Source: Peronospora farinosa (taxonomy: Eukaryota > Oomycota > Peronosporomycetes > Peronosporales > Peronosporaceae). Taken from it: 64,000 bases of DNA. The notes beneath the pieces were generated by a model that saw nothing but the letters and a program-made list of their open reading frames with translations, had not been told where the DNA came from and searched no databases. The stretch's first letter is position 1. Every line of letters begins with the position of its first letter. This document shows, piece after piece, positions 10,878 to 20,338 of the stretch. Both the position numbers and the translations under genes were made by a program. The stretch is from positions 496,001 to 560,000 of the forward strand of contig CANTFK010000129.1 in the NCBI GenBank assembly GCA_947646735.1. The letters run 5' to 3'.

Positions 10878-11741
10878 TTAGCACGGAAAGATGCGGCGAA
10901 TGCTAACTCGTTCAGTTGATGCACCTTTGTCGATTGTGACGGTTCCATCGTTATGAACAGTTCGGATCGAATATGGTCCTTGCGAAACGTCATGTAATTT
11001 TGCGCGAAAGTTTTTGGGAACACGGAGCATGATGTGATCGCCGGGGTTGTAGAAGCGTTCCAAGCGTTTGCGGTTTTCGCGAGTATTGTCTGCTAAGATC
11101 GCTTCGAATCGTCGCTTGGATAGATAGCTCCAATTAGCTTCGTATAGCCGACGTGATATCATGTCTTGTCCGAAGATAATCTGGCCTGGCGATGCATTTA
11201 GAACGCTGTAGTAACTAGCACGCACAGCAAAGGCAGCGTAGTGGATAGCTTTTTTCCAGTCAACACCCTCATAGCAGCGAATAATGTTTAGGATCTCTAG
11301 GTGGACCCGCTCACATATAGCATTTGCTTGAGGGTTTTTTGCCGTGATAGGTTTCGCCTTAATACCATAGCTGCGTAAAAGTTCTTGAAACTCTGCACCA
11401 GTAAATTCAGTTCCTTGATCGTGGATTACTTCTCGTGGTCTAGGATAACGACATAGCCACTCGCGATCGAAACTTTCTGCCGTTGTCAGTGACAACTTGT
11501 TTTCTTGGACACCCACTTCCAACCACCTTGTTCCCTGATAAATTATGGTAATTCCGTAGTATCCGTCATCGTAGGGCCCAATGAGATCAACATGAACCAC
11601 ATCAAATGGGTTAACGGTTTTCATAGTCCTTGGTGGCAGTAAACCATAGTCTTGTTTGCCACCATGCAGCCATCTCGCGAGCATCAAGTAGGGCATTCTT
11701 CGACTCCTCGGCTTCAGCGCGGAGTAGGCGCAGCTCATCAT
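10878..11741 (-). CDS. Second, antisense integrase inside element A
   Basis: A 287-residue uninterrupted minus-strand frame has an rve-type integrase core: VVHVDLIGPYDDGYYG (about 11600-11550), VIHDQGTEFTG (about 11430-11398) and NAICERVHLEI (about 11320-11290), giving D, D and E in order. A GPY/F-like end, GPYSIRTVHNDGTVTID, follows. The N-terminal zinc finger is absent, so the frame is probably a 5'-truncated pol. On the minus strand a C6 tract complement and a TATGACATATGAC start follow the stop, resembling polypurine tract and LTR. It differs from element A's own integrase and was captured from another Ty3/Gypsy lineage. Confidence 0.85.
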   Translation of the reverse strand: MMSCAYSALKPRSRRMPYLMLARWLHGGKQDYGLLPPRTMKTVNPFDVVHVDLIGPYDDGYYGITIIYQGTRWLEVGVQENKLSLTTAESFDREWLCRYPRPREVIHDQGTEFTGAEFQELLRSYGIKAKPITAKNPQANAICERVHLEILNIIRCYEGVDWKKAIHYAAFAVRASYYSVLNASPGQIIFGQDMISRRLYEANWSYLSKRRFEAILADNTRENRKRLERFYNPGDHIMLRVPKNFRAKLHDVSQGPYSIRTVHNDGTVTIDKGASTERVSIRRIFPC

Positions 11742-12258
11742 TCGACTTTACAGGCGCCCGATTACGAGAATCGGCGCTCATTGCCAGAGGTCTTCCGTCG
11801 TGATGCTCCTCCTCCATTAGTCGATGCATCGGGTGCGCGACGCTGGATTGGCGACCGGATTGTCGATCACGAGGATCACAAGTTCCAGGAAGAAGCGTGT
11901 CGAGAAACATTACAGGGTTCGCTGGTTGGGATATTCCCCGGCGGACGATACATGGGAGTCATCGAGTACGCTGTTCCAAGATGTATAGACGTGGTCGAGG
12001 ATTATGAGTCGCGTAGGAAGACGGCTATAGCGAGTGGTGCTGCCGTTTCCATCCCCAATCTCGCGAGCCGTGATGCTCGCGAGCAACAGAACTTTGACGA
12101 CGAGTCCCCGAGCGATTCCGAGATCTATTATGAGGCTCGAGAAATCTTGGATGGCATTTGCGACTATGTGGGTTGCCATAGCGAATCGAATATGGCGCAC
12201 GTGGGGATCGATCCAGCGACATCACGATCAAGAACTCAGTGGTAAACCACTGCACCAA
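11742..12258 (-). pseudogene. Antisense remnant upstream of the second integrase
   Basis: Minus-strand frames here contain SHVSSAGEYPNQRTL, then VIDNP…RTRCID, then a charged helix NDELRLLRAEAEESKN. The same order of motifs (SHIVSASEYPNQGTYLG, VMIDNPASCARCIAQW) occurs on the plus strand at 19050-19230. This shows that the sense strand is minus here and that the plus-strand 197-residue frame (11652-12245) is a shadow. Stops and frame changes break it. The original protein is not recognised. Confidence 0.45.
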
Positions 12259-12540
12259 CGGAATGATAGCGAATGCAGAGTTTCGTTATGACTTCACGCA
12301 ATTCTGGATGATTAGCGCTGATATAACGGTATAGCGTCCACGGGATCAAGTGTGCGTCCGTGACTCGCGGTGTCTGCTCCCTGCAGATCGTACGGTTGTT
12401 GTCGTCAGATATATCTTTGCGCGCGCGGCCAGGGTCATGCTGCTCAGTTGCGTGTCACCGAGCAGGTTCGAGGTTGTGTCGCTGCATCTTTGGTGAAAAG
12501 AATCATTTTCAAGTTATGTGCTTACGTTGTAGTAAGCACA

Positions 12541-12557
12541 ACTTAAAGAGGGGGTGA
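12541..12557 (+). other. Polypurine tract of element A
   Basis: ACTTAAAGAGGGGGTGA lies immediately before the 3' LTR start. A related copy at about 19889-19905 (ACTTAAAGAAGGAGGTGAT) also directly precedes the LTR start TGTAATGGGG, which supports its role as the plus-strand priming site. Confidence 0.75.
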
Positions 12558-12558
12558 C

Positions 12559-12876
12559 GTAATGGGGCAACCTATTACATAAGTAGTTATAGGATTAATA
12601 CATAATTACATAAGTAGGCATAGGGCAGTATCCGATTAGCGGATACTGCGCGTCATTTTATTATTGGTTTATTATTGGGGTGCCAGACCCAATAATTAGC
12701 CAATAATAAATTGACTTCCATATTGAGTGGTTCTCATGAGCTAGGGAACATATTCGCACTTACTGCGAATTAAAACTAAAACAAAAATAAAACAGAGTTA
12801 TATTTACGAGTTAATTAAGGGCGCTTCCTCAACGCCCTTTTAGTGTAAGACGGTAACGGGTCCTTAGCCCGTTACA
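12559..12876 (+). repeat. 3' LTR of element A
   Basis: 318 bp matching the 5' LTR with three substitutions. The terminal TG is altered: the sequence reads TGACGTAATGG where the 5' copy reads TGTAATGG. It is followed by the target duplication GCCAC at 12877-12881. Confidence 0.92.
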
Positions 12877-13329
12877 GCCACCGCCGGCATCGAAACTGAT
12901 CGTTGGGTTCGACAAGTTGTCTTGTGTCTGATGCATATCTAAACCAATGTGTGATAATCTTTATGCTTGTGGTGATCACAGCTATCTGCTTCCAAGTAGT
13001 ACGTCACAGTACGCCATAACTGAGGATGAGTCCGTACTTCATACTCACAATGACTCTTTTGTGTGTGCTTTTACAGGCCTACCGGTGCGCTGTCGATACT
13101 TAACAAGGCAGCTACTACATGGACTTATTGTTGTCTTTTGTATAAAATTTACTGGGAGACGCGCTGCAGACTGTCACAACGGAAGGTGACATTTGGTGCT
13201 TTCCATGTTGGCGACCATCCCCACGAACTTGAGGGAACAAGTCACCAGGATGTAACCACGGAGGGAACAATTCCTAGTAAGTAATTGAGACGTTAAAGTC
13301 TTAGTAAAACGGATAAAGCTAGGCGCTTA

Positions 13330-15815
13330 TACGCTTGATTGGAGTGCGCTTACGAAGTTTACTTCGGAGATTACCCAATCACTCACGCTCGAACCTTAAG
13401 GCTCTTGCGCGATCTGCGTAGTGGCAAATCAAAGCAGATCTACGTACTGGTCGCAGAGGATGAGCGCGTAGCCGATATTCGGTCGGCAGTGGTTTTTGCT
13501 GAGAAAAAAAGGTTCTTAACAGCTTATCAATGGACGAAAGTGTCCTTGATGGGAAGGTTCGTATTGAACGATACACGTCTCAATTCTGGGAGTCACTAAA
13601 CTCAAGTCCTTTATACAAGCATTTGGTCAAATTTAAGGACGTTTTCCCTGAAATCATTCCGTGTGGGTTATCTAAGGGCAAAAGTACTCGACGCGAGATC
13701 GACCTGTTACCAGGCCCAAATTGTGCCATGAACCAGTGGCCACTACCTTAAGAACAGGTCGTAGCGATCGACAAGTTCTTTGCTGACCGCCTGGCTGTAC
13801 GCCATGTGAGAAAATCGAATTCCCCATACAACTTTCCTACCTTCTGCGTGCGCAAGGCCAAAACTAAAAATACTAATATAATAACTTTTTATATTAAACA
13901 AACATTAGAAAGAAAAAACACATTTTTAAAATTATAAATAATATCGATAATGTGCTTCAAGAATAACTATTCTCCTACAGTATAAATTTTTAATTAATAC
14001 AAGAATGTTCAAAAGATCTCTTCCAGACACAGGATCCCCCCCTACGACTTCATTGTTACGACTTCATCAGGAAATGTTAACAAGTTTAGGTAAAAAAATA
14101 AGAATTAAAACAATAAAAATTGAAAAAAATCTGTAACACTTAATATTTAAATGAATATTGATCGAATTGAAAAAGTATAAAAGAAATTTATAAAAATATT
14201 CATATAGATTTGTGTTTGAATTATGTAATTTTTATTTTCGATAGCAATTTTTTTAATGTTATATATTTTTTCCTTAGCAGTAATTCACCTAACAAATTTA
14301 CAGTCTGCCGCTATCTAAATGTAAATAAATATTCATATTCATTTGTAACTGAATTATAAATAATAATTAATGAAAAAATACAGCTTAAAAAGTCGTTAAT
14401 GTTGTTATAAATATTGAACCTGTACGTCTATTATAAAACATCAGGTACCCAAAAATGAAAAGAAGCTGCACTCACATTTTAAAAAAATACCAACTAAAAT
14501 TAAAATTAATCCGTAAGATAAACTTATCAATTGCATCAACAGATAACTTTAAACCATTCATTCGTAGACAAATAGATCATAGACGAGTGTTTGCTATATC
14601 TCGGGATTTATATTCTGTAACATATACAATAAAAATGATGAAAGTTTAATATGTTTAAATATATAAAATAAACGATAAGAGAATTTATCGGTCTTGAAAC
14701 TACTTAAACGCTGCAACGATACCGGCACAAACGCCGATACCGGGAAGAATGTGATTATAGATGGTATACCATCTCTGCGTCCATGGATCTGATGGATGGT
14801 TTCTATCAGATCTAAATGCGTGAACGGGACACCCCGTACTTGGCAGTAAGCACCCCCCAGTGGTATGTTCTGGTATTGGATGGTGATGCCACGATGACTC
14901 AGTCATGCACCAGCCGTTCACAATAAGTATATCTCACATCTGTTGATACGGTGCGCGATTTCAGGCCAAGTTACTTCGACGATGTGCTCGTCCATAGCAG
15001 GGCTACGGACATGAAGACAGACGTGGAAGGTCATCGACTCTACGTCCGCAAGGTTCGTACAATTTTGCGCGAGCATGAGTTGTACACCAACCCCAAGAAG
15101 TGTTTATTTGCAGCTAGCAAAATAGATTTTCTTGGATGCATCATTGGGATAAACAACGTACGCCCCGATCCAGAAAAGATCAGGGCGATTATTGAATGGC
15201 CACTTCCAGTCGATGTCAAGAGACTAAGTAAGCGTCTTGAGCTAGCGGCGTACATGCTCGCGCAAGTACGCCGAGATGACTGGACATCTTTCTTGTTAAC
15301 TCAACGCTGACTGTCAGCGTTCCTTAGAACGTATTAATCAAAGCTTAATGCAATCGCCGGTGTTGGCGATTGCGAATGAAGACAGACCATTTCATGTGGT
15401 CTGTAATCCAAGCGACTTTACAATCCGCTGTGCACTAATGCAGTACAACACGACGGCGCTGAGCGTATCGTCTGATATTAAGCGCGTTAGCTCCAAGAAG
15501 CTGAGCGAAACCAATCGGTACATGACAAGGAACTCCTTGCCATAAGTATGCCCTGGCTAAGTGTCGCGTCAATTGCCATGGTGATCGACCTTTATTTTGT
15601 ATGCAGACCATGCGATTACGCGGCTGTAAACAGTCCACACCTCTCGAAACGCATGGCAAGATGTTGTCGTTTTTCACGGAGTATACCATCACCGCAAAAT
15701 CAAAACCGGGACGACTTAACGTCGTCGCTCTCACGTCGACCCGAATTCGAGTCGACTGATACATGCCCCCTTTTCTCAAGTAGTCACTATATCAATTAGT
15801 TACTATTGTGACAAA
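13330..15815 (+). pseudogene. Decayed pol of older Ty3/Gypsy element B
   Basis: Fragments of RT and RNase H appear in order in shifting frames. About 13600-13750 has FKDVFPEIIPCG and EIDLLPGP…QWPLP. About 13810-13860 has FPTFCVRKAK. After an AT-rich insert, 14715-14880 has AATIPAQTPIP and a DGFYQI remnant. Bases 14950-15250 hold FRPSYFDDVLVHSRA (the YxDD box) and the thumb. About 15380-15450 has FHVVCNPSDFTIRCALMQ, an RNase H start with the catalytic D changed to N. Many stops show long decay. The order continues the gag remnant left of element A. Confidence 0.8.
13860..14697. other. AT-rich insert within element B RT
   Basis: This stretch of about 840 bp is visibly far richer in A and T than its surroundings, apart from a short GGATCCCCCCC patch near 14030. 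It sits exactly between RT text FPTFCVRKAK and AATIPAQTPIP, replacing roughly 20 codons. The only frame of note (14455-14649, 64 residues) is K/I-rich and not recognised. No clear terminal repeats are visible; AAACTA near both edges is too short to call a target duplication. Possible origins are organellar DNA or an AT-rich mobile element. Confidence 0.6.
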
Positions 15816-15853
15816 TGGTTGAGGGGGGGGGGGAGAATATAAGGGGGGGGAGC
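15816..15853 (+). other. G-rich polypurine tract of element B
   Basis: GTTGA followed by a run of about 12 G, then GAGAATATAA and a run of 8 G. It lies directly before the LTR-like segment that starts at 15856, as expected of a polypurine tract. Confidence 0.65.
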
Positions 15854-15855
15854 TC

Positions 15856-16298
15856 GTTACATAGCATTCGCACTAACACTTCGTGCCAATGTGAATATTA
15901 TCGTAGCTAATAATATTCAACAACTTGTCTTAGCTTATAATAATTTTTGACAATATTTATTTAACTTCAAGATAACACTGTCGTCGCATTTCCTTAAAGT
16001 TAGAGATGTCCTTTTTACTGGCTGATATAGGCCTTAATGTCAGCCAACGCGCTGGCCTATGACGGATAGACGCGCGCAATGTGTGGAGGGCAAGTAGTCG
16101 ATATACATATTTGTAGTTACACATATTTAAATTAAGGTTACAGAAAATTTAGTTGATTGATGTATTTATTCTATAATAAATACAGCTCTATTATCCCTAC
16201 AATGATACGTGTCCGTTAACTCGTATAGAATTCTCTGCCTCTCAGGTACCTATTTACACATGTGTCAGTATAATCGGGAAGGGAGTTGCCCCGTTACA
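15856..16298 (+). repeat. Putative 3' LTR of element B
   Basis: It starts at GTTACATAG after the polypurine tract and ends at GCCCCGTTACA (16298), an end shared in style with the element A LTR. The first 160 bp match 1240-1385. The middle is AT-rich with TATA-like stretches. The 443-bp extent is inferred from the end motif, not from a full second copy. Confidence 0.55.
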
Positions 16299-16638
16299 GT
16301 TGTTGAGATGATATGGGCTCTCAATAGTCTCAATACTATGGTAACTAGTTTGTGCTGGTTCTTCTGCTTTGCAGCATGTAACAAGAGGCACGAGTAAAAC
16401 GACAATTGAGGCCAAGCTTATATATAACGGAGGAAATTAATGCCTGTGACGAGAAAATATAAATTTAGATATAAACCTTCCGGCTCAGTCCGAAAATATG
16501 ATCGTAGCATTGAAAATTGGCGGAGAGTTTAATGCGAGAATGCCCGAAGTTATCGAGACAGTCAAGTACAGGCATTTCGCGTGTGCGAGACGACCGTCCT
16601 TCTGGAGTGAGTAAACTCTCTGGGACGATTGACTACCT

Positions 16639-16912
16639 AAAACACTGTATCAACCAAGCAAAAGCTTAAGCGAAGAAAAAGGTGCTCAGCATGCTAGCGG
16701 TCGCAAAGGACGACTCAGCTACAAGATATCATGTCGATAGTTTAGAAATGGCAAAAGTGGGACAAGAGTAAAACATACACTGTATCAACCAAGCTAGAGC
16801 TTATAACTAAGAACAGGAGCAAAAAAAGGTGTTCAGCATGCTAGTGGTCGCAAAGGACGACTCAGCTACAAGACATCATGCCGATATTTTAAAAAGGCAG
16901 AAGTGGGACTTT
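16639..16912 (+). repeat. Imperfect direct duplication of about 130 bp
   Basis: The segments 16639-16763 and 16778-16912 share CACTGTATCAACCAAGC, then CAGCATGCTAG.GGTCGCAAA and GGACGACTCAGCTACAAGA, ending in AGAAGTGGGAC-like text. They differ by substitutions and small indels, so the duplication is not recent. The reading frames inside carry stops. I do not recognise the source sequence. Confidence 0.8.
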
Positions 16913-18546
16913 TGATGGACGGTTTTGTAATGTTAATAGCTGACATAGACGGCGTAATCATTTTTAGGCGAGTTCATTACCAAAGATTTCAATCAACCTC
17001 TATCCGCAAAGGAAGAATACGCTCCCAATTCCGCCGTTTTTAATGAGTCATTGGAGCAATCAGCGCTAGCACAACTTTTTGTGGCGAAAGACAAACATGC
17101 TGCGAGCGAAATGGCACAAAGAGGTGGCGGAGTAGCAGAAGACGCGCTGGTGTGATAGAAGACAACTTCTTTGAGCCCAAGAATCTCAAAGACGAAGGCA
17201 TCATATGTTCGATAGCCCAGTGTGGAACACGTGAACCTTGTACATGTATATGGTGGTGCTGAACGGCAAAAAAACGAGCTGAAAAATAAAAAAAGGTAGC
17301 ATTCCAGTGCTGATGAAGCACTGTAACGACGACGTTCTATACAAGACGTTCGCTGCTGTTACAAGTGCCGAAGGAAGGTAGCGTGCCATTTGTATAAGAG
17401 GTCGCTTAGCTGTATACTAAAGAAACCTGTTGAGAAGAAAGGCGACGCACTAATGAAGCGAGACGACGGCGATGCACCAGCGCCGACAAGGCGCCAACAA
17501 ACGACGATGAGTAGTCAAGGGACTACAAACGAGTACATGGACGAAGCTTTACAACTAGCTAGTCAATACGATTGTGCGTCGTAATACGAACTGGGTGTAT
17601 TTTGGCAGTCGAATTTTAGAGTGCTGGGGCTCTAAGACACGAGCTAAAAATTGAAGTTGGGGCCTGACACAAGCGTCGATGATGTTGTTGACAGAACAAT
17701 GAGGTATATAAGGTATAGAGTCTCCGTTTTTTTCAAAGACTATTTCTCTGATTGTTTGAGTTATCATTAAAGTGTAATTTAACATAGACTTGTCGTTAAT
17801 GAAGCTTTGTATGTAGCCTTGTTGAGCAATAGAAGGTAATTGTAAAGTAAACATATTTCGGTCCTTGAATTGCCACCCTGAGCTACGTCTAAGCCTGTCC
17901 TATTCAAAGCTTCATTAATGACGCCATCTAATATCGTCAGTCTTCAAACGTCACGGCCTTTCTGCTATCAGCCGTTTGTCATGTCCGTATCTTGTGACGT
18001 TAGAATACGGACATGATATCCTCTAACGCCATCTGCCCGTTCAACATGCATTCGACGGTGTAAAAAGCCTAAGCAATACTAAGACTAATATTAAAATTGT
18101 CATCACTCTGTCCTTCAAATAACCTTCATGTCACATTTTTGTGCTTCCTGCCGTTTGATGCCAAAATATGCCTATCAGATAGATCACCAGCCTTCAAGGC
18201 TTGATGAAACTCATCCACAGACATTTCTTCCTACTCTAAAGAGCATTTAACGATGGGAGGGCCCCGATTCCAACTGCGTAGCCGCGCACCGTATCCCATG
18301 CCTTAGCATTGGCATCCCGTAAGTACGCAGGTCATGGACAAATCTTAGAGCAGTAGGCGCTGTACAGCCTGAACGGAGCTGACCACCCGGAATCACCTGA
18401 AACCGTGAAGACGCTCTTCACTCGACACCGCGCAGCGAGAAGAAAGACCACCGACAACGCGTACACCGACGACTCGCTGCAACATCGTGATGCGCTCTCG
18501 TAAGGCGATGGAGCGCGAGTCGACGTGAAGGAATGTTCTTCACGTC
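16913..18546. other. Region without a supported gene
   Basis: Short plus-strand stretches look protein-like (for example about 16990-17155, a charged frame ending at TGA). One ORF at 17390-17584 codes 64 residues (its predicted start is not an ATG-supported gene start) rich in charged and Q residues. None has conserved motifs or a convincing gene structure. There is a weak inverted pair TGTCCGTAT…ATACGGACA near 17980-18015. Most likely further decayed transposon DNA. Confidence 0.5.
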
Positions 18547-18954
18547 ATGGATGAAAAGGCGCGAAGGCATGTACGGCGAAAACTCTATAAGCGTCTTGCA
18601 TTGGCGCAATGTCACGTGACGCGAGTGTTTATGTCCGGTTTTAGGGATGCTCGACGTGCGGCGTTGACGGACCGCGTCCAATTCAGCGAGAATGAGTCAT
18701 CTCATTCTCGCTGAATTGGACGCGGTCCGCATGCACGGGAAGTTCCTCGATACATTGAACCATGGATGGACCGCTATGAGAGGATCCTCTCGGAGCTTCC
18801 CGTGTCGGAACTTCGCCGGATGCAGGAACGTTTCACGTTTGCCGCGGACGATCACGCTGGCAAGATTTACACTCATACCGTTAATATTCTCTCGGGTCTC
18901 GTAGTAGGTCTTGGAGTCGCTCTGGTGCTAGTTATCGCGATCATCTGTTCGTGA
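18547..18954 (+). pseudogene. Tail-anchored-like reading frame broken by a palindrome
   Basis: The frame starts at ATG 18547, with a basic helix RRKLYKRLALAQ. It stops at TGA 18712-18714, inside the right arm of a perfect inverted repeat, and continues in the same frame to 18954. The continuation holds MDRYERILSELPVSELRRMQ and ends in a single hydrophobic segment, LSGLVVGLGVALVLVIAIIC, at the C-terminus, typical of a tail anchor. Without the TGA it would be about 135 residues. It lies with fragments related to element A's antisense module, so it may be an accessory protein of that transposon family. Function unknown. Confidence 0.45.
18668..18729. repeat. Perfect 29-bp inverted repeat
   Basis: The arms 18668-18696 and 18701-18729 are exact reverse complements (for example GGACCGCGTCCAATTCAGCG on the left), with a 4-nt spacer TCAT. 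The right arm contains the TGA that interrupts the 18547-18954 frame. Perfect identity in otherwise decayed surroundings implies a young event such as template-switch foldback, or a DNA structure under conversion. Confidence 0.95.
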
Positions 18955-19905
18955 GCGTCATGACTTACGAGATCTTATCGTGGGAGCGACAACGTCACCA
19001 GCCTCTTCTTGGATTCGTAATCCGGAATCTACGTCCGAAATTTCTTCAACCAACATTTTTCGTGACTCCCATATAGTCTCCGCCAGTGAATATCCCAACC
19101 AAGGAACTTATCTCGGCTTGCTTCTTTGTGGGCGCTGAGCCACTACTCGTTGCATGCGACTTACGATAGTCATGATCGACAATCCAGCGTCGTGCGCCCG
19201 ATGCATTGCCCAATGGAGGGAAAGGAACATCTCGGCGGAAGATTTTTTGTTAATGATTAACGATTTGCTCAATGGCGTGCCAGGTCCGCTAACCGATGAG
19301 CTGTGCTTTTGGAACAGGAAGCGCAAAACCTCTGCCCGATGCTTGCGAGATCGAGCGTGATCGCGCAGCTGCTGCGACGGAAGCTACTGAGACAACTATG
19401 CGGAAACAACAGGGACTGATTGCACGCCTTCGGCAGCTTGAGGCTTTACAATTGGAGCATACTCAGCGTTGAACGCCGAGTTCAACTCTAAAGTGGCTCT
19501 CTACGGTACCCATGGTCATAACTAAAGCTCACCTGATAGGCCCGAGTCTGAAGGAAAAGAAGTTGAGCTTTATGCTGTGGGGTCAAGGTCGAGGAATCTT
19601 GGTAGTGATGTTGGCTGTGATAGCGACTCACTGGATGTCGGTAATGTCACCGGCTCTCGTACGAGAAACCTATCGACCTTGGGGATACTACAAGAAGTAC
19701 GGTATCTTCAGTGATATTTGGTATCGTCGATTGATGTGTCCAGTTACTGTTGTCAAGGACGGCGTTGCGGGTGCGGGTGGGGTCCATGCTGCTCAGTTGT
19801 GTCACACTGAGCAGATTCGAAGTCTTGCCGTTGGCATTCTTGTTTAAGAAAAAAATCATGTTCTGCGCTTACGTTGTGGGTAGCGCGACTTAAAGAAGGA
19901 GGTGA
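18955..19905 (+). pseudogene. Remnant related to element A's 3' module
   Basis: Plus-strand text in order: SHIVSASEYPNQG (about 19060), IDNPASCARCIAQWRERN (about 19170-19230), a coil AAAATEATETTMRKQ…IARLRQLE (19350-19440). From 19770 to 19905 the DNA aligns with 12430-12557 (CATGCTGCTCAGTTG, GCTTACGTTGT, ACTTAAAGA). Relative to element A the first part is inverted. Frames are broken by stops. This shows the antisense module is a recurrent passenger in this LTR family. Confidence 0.55.
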
Positions 19906-19978
19906 TTGTAATGGGGCGATCTATTATATAAGTAGTCATAGCGATAATACATGATTTTACAAGTAGGCATAGGCTGTA
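19906..19978 (+). repeat. Truncated LTR start, element A family
   Basis: TGTAATGGGG at 19908 follows a polypurine tract and continues CGATCTATTATATAAGTAG, then TAATACATGATTTTACAAG and TAGGCATAGGC. This parallels the first 65 bp of the element A LTR with several changes. It then diverges. It marks the right limit of recognisable transposon DNA. Confidence 0.75.
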
Positions 19979-20338
19979 CTGGATATTGCAAGAAATTGCG
20001 GCATAATCAGTGCTCTCCTATAGAACCATAAGCTACAATAGTATATCTCAAACTAACAGTTTTTATTCAATGAATTCAAATATACCTGAGTCGGTGACCG
20101 GTAAATCTCAATAAGAAAATATAGTACCGACTTTTTAACTTGTCACAACGAATTTGGGCACCAACTATAAGAGTGACTGCTTTGTAGTAAATAATTGCAG
20201 CAGGGTTAACATTTATGACAGTTATGGCAGAATATTTCATACAATTACTGAAAATATCTCGGTAAACAATAGAATCGGTATTTCACGTTTAGCATCTGAT
20301 TCCAGGGTGCAGACGTGAAAAAGTGTACGTCAGTCAAT

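Larger units (their letters stand above)
4436..12876 (+). mobile_element. Full-length Ty3/Gypsy LTR retrotransposon (element A)
   Basis: The element runs from TGTAATGGGG at 4436 to CCCGTTACA at 12876. It is flanked by the 5-bp target duplication GCCAC (4431-4435 and 12877-12881). Internal order is LTR, putative primer site, gag, protease, RT, RNase H, integrase, an antisense module, polypurine tract, LTR. RT before integrase defines Ty3/Gypsy (Metaviridae-type) order. The LTRs differ at three of 318 positions, so insertion was recent, yet pol carries four inactivating lesions. Any mobilisation would need protein in trans unless some lesions are assembly errors. Confidence 0.93.

Noticed and set aside
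11652..12245. 197-residue plus-strand frame between pol and the 3' LTR
   Set aside because: The motif series conserved at 19.0-19.5 kb is on the minus strand here, so the plus frame is a shadow.
14030..14075. Sequence resembling part of a small-subunit rRNA 3' end (GTTACGACTTCAT) in the AT-rich insert
   Set aside because: Only about a dozen bases agree and the flanks do not continue as rRNA; too short to support an rRNA fragment.
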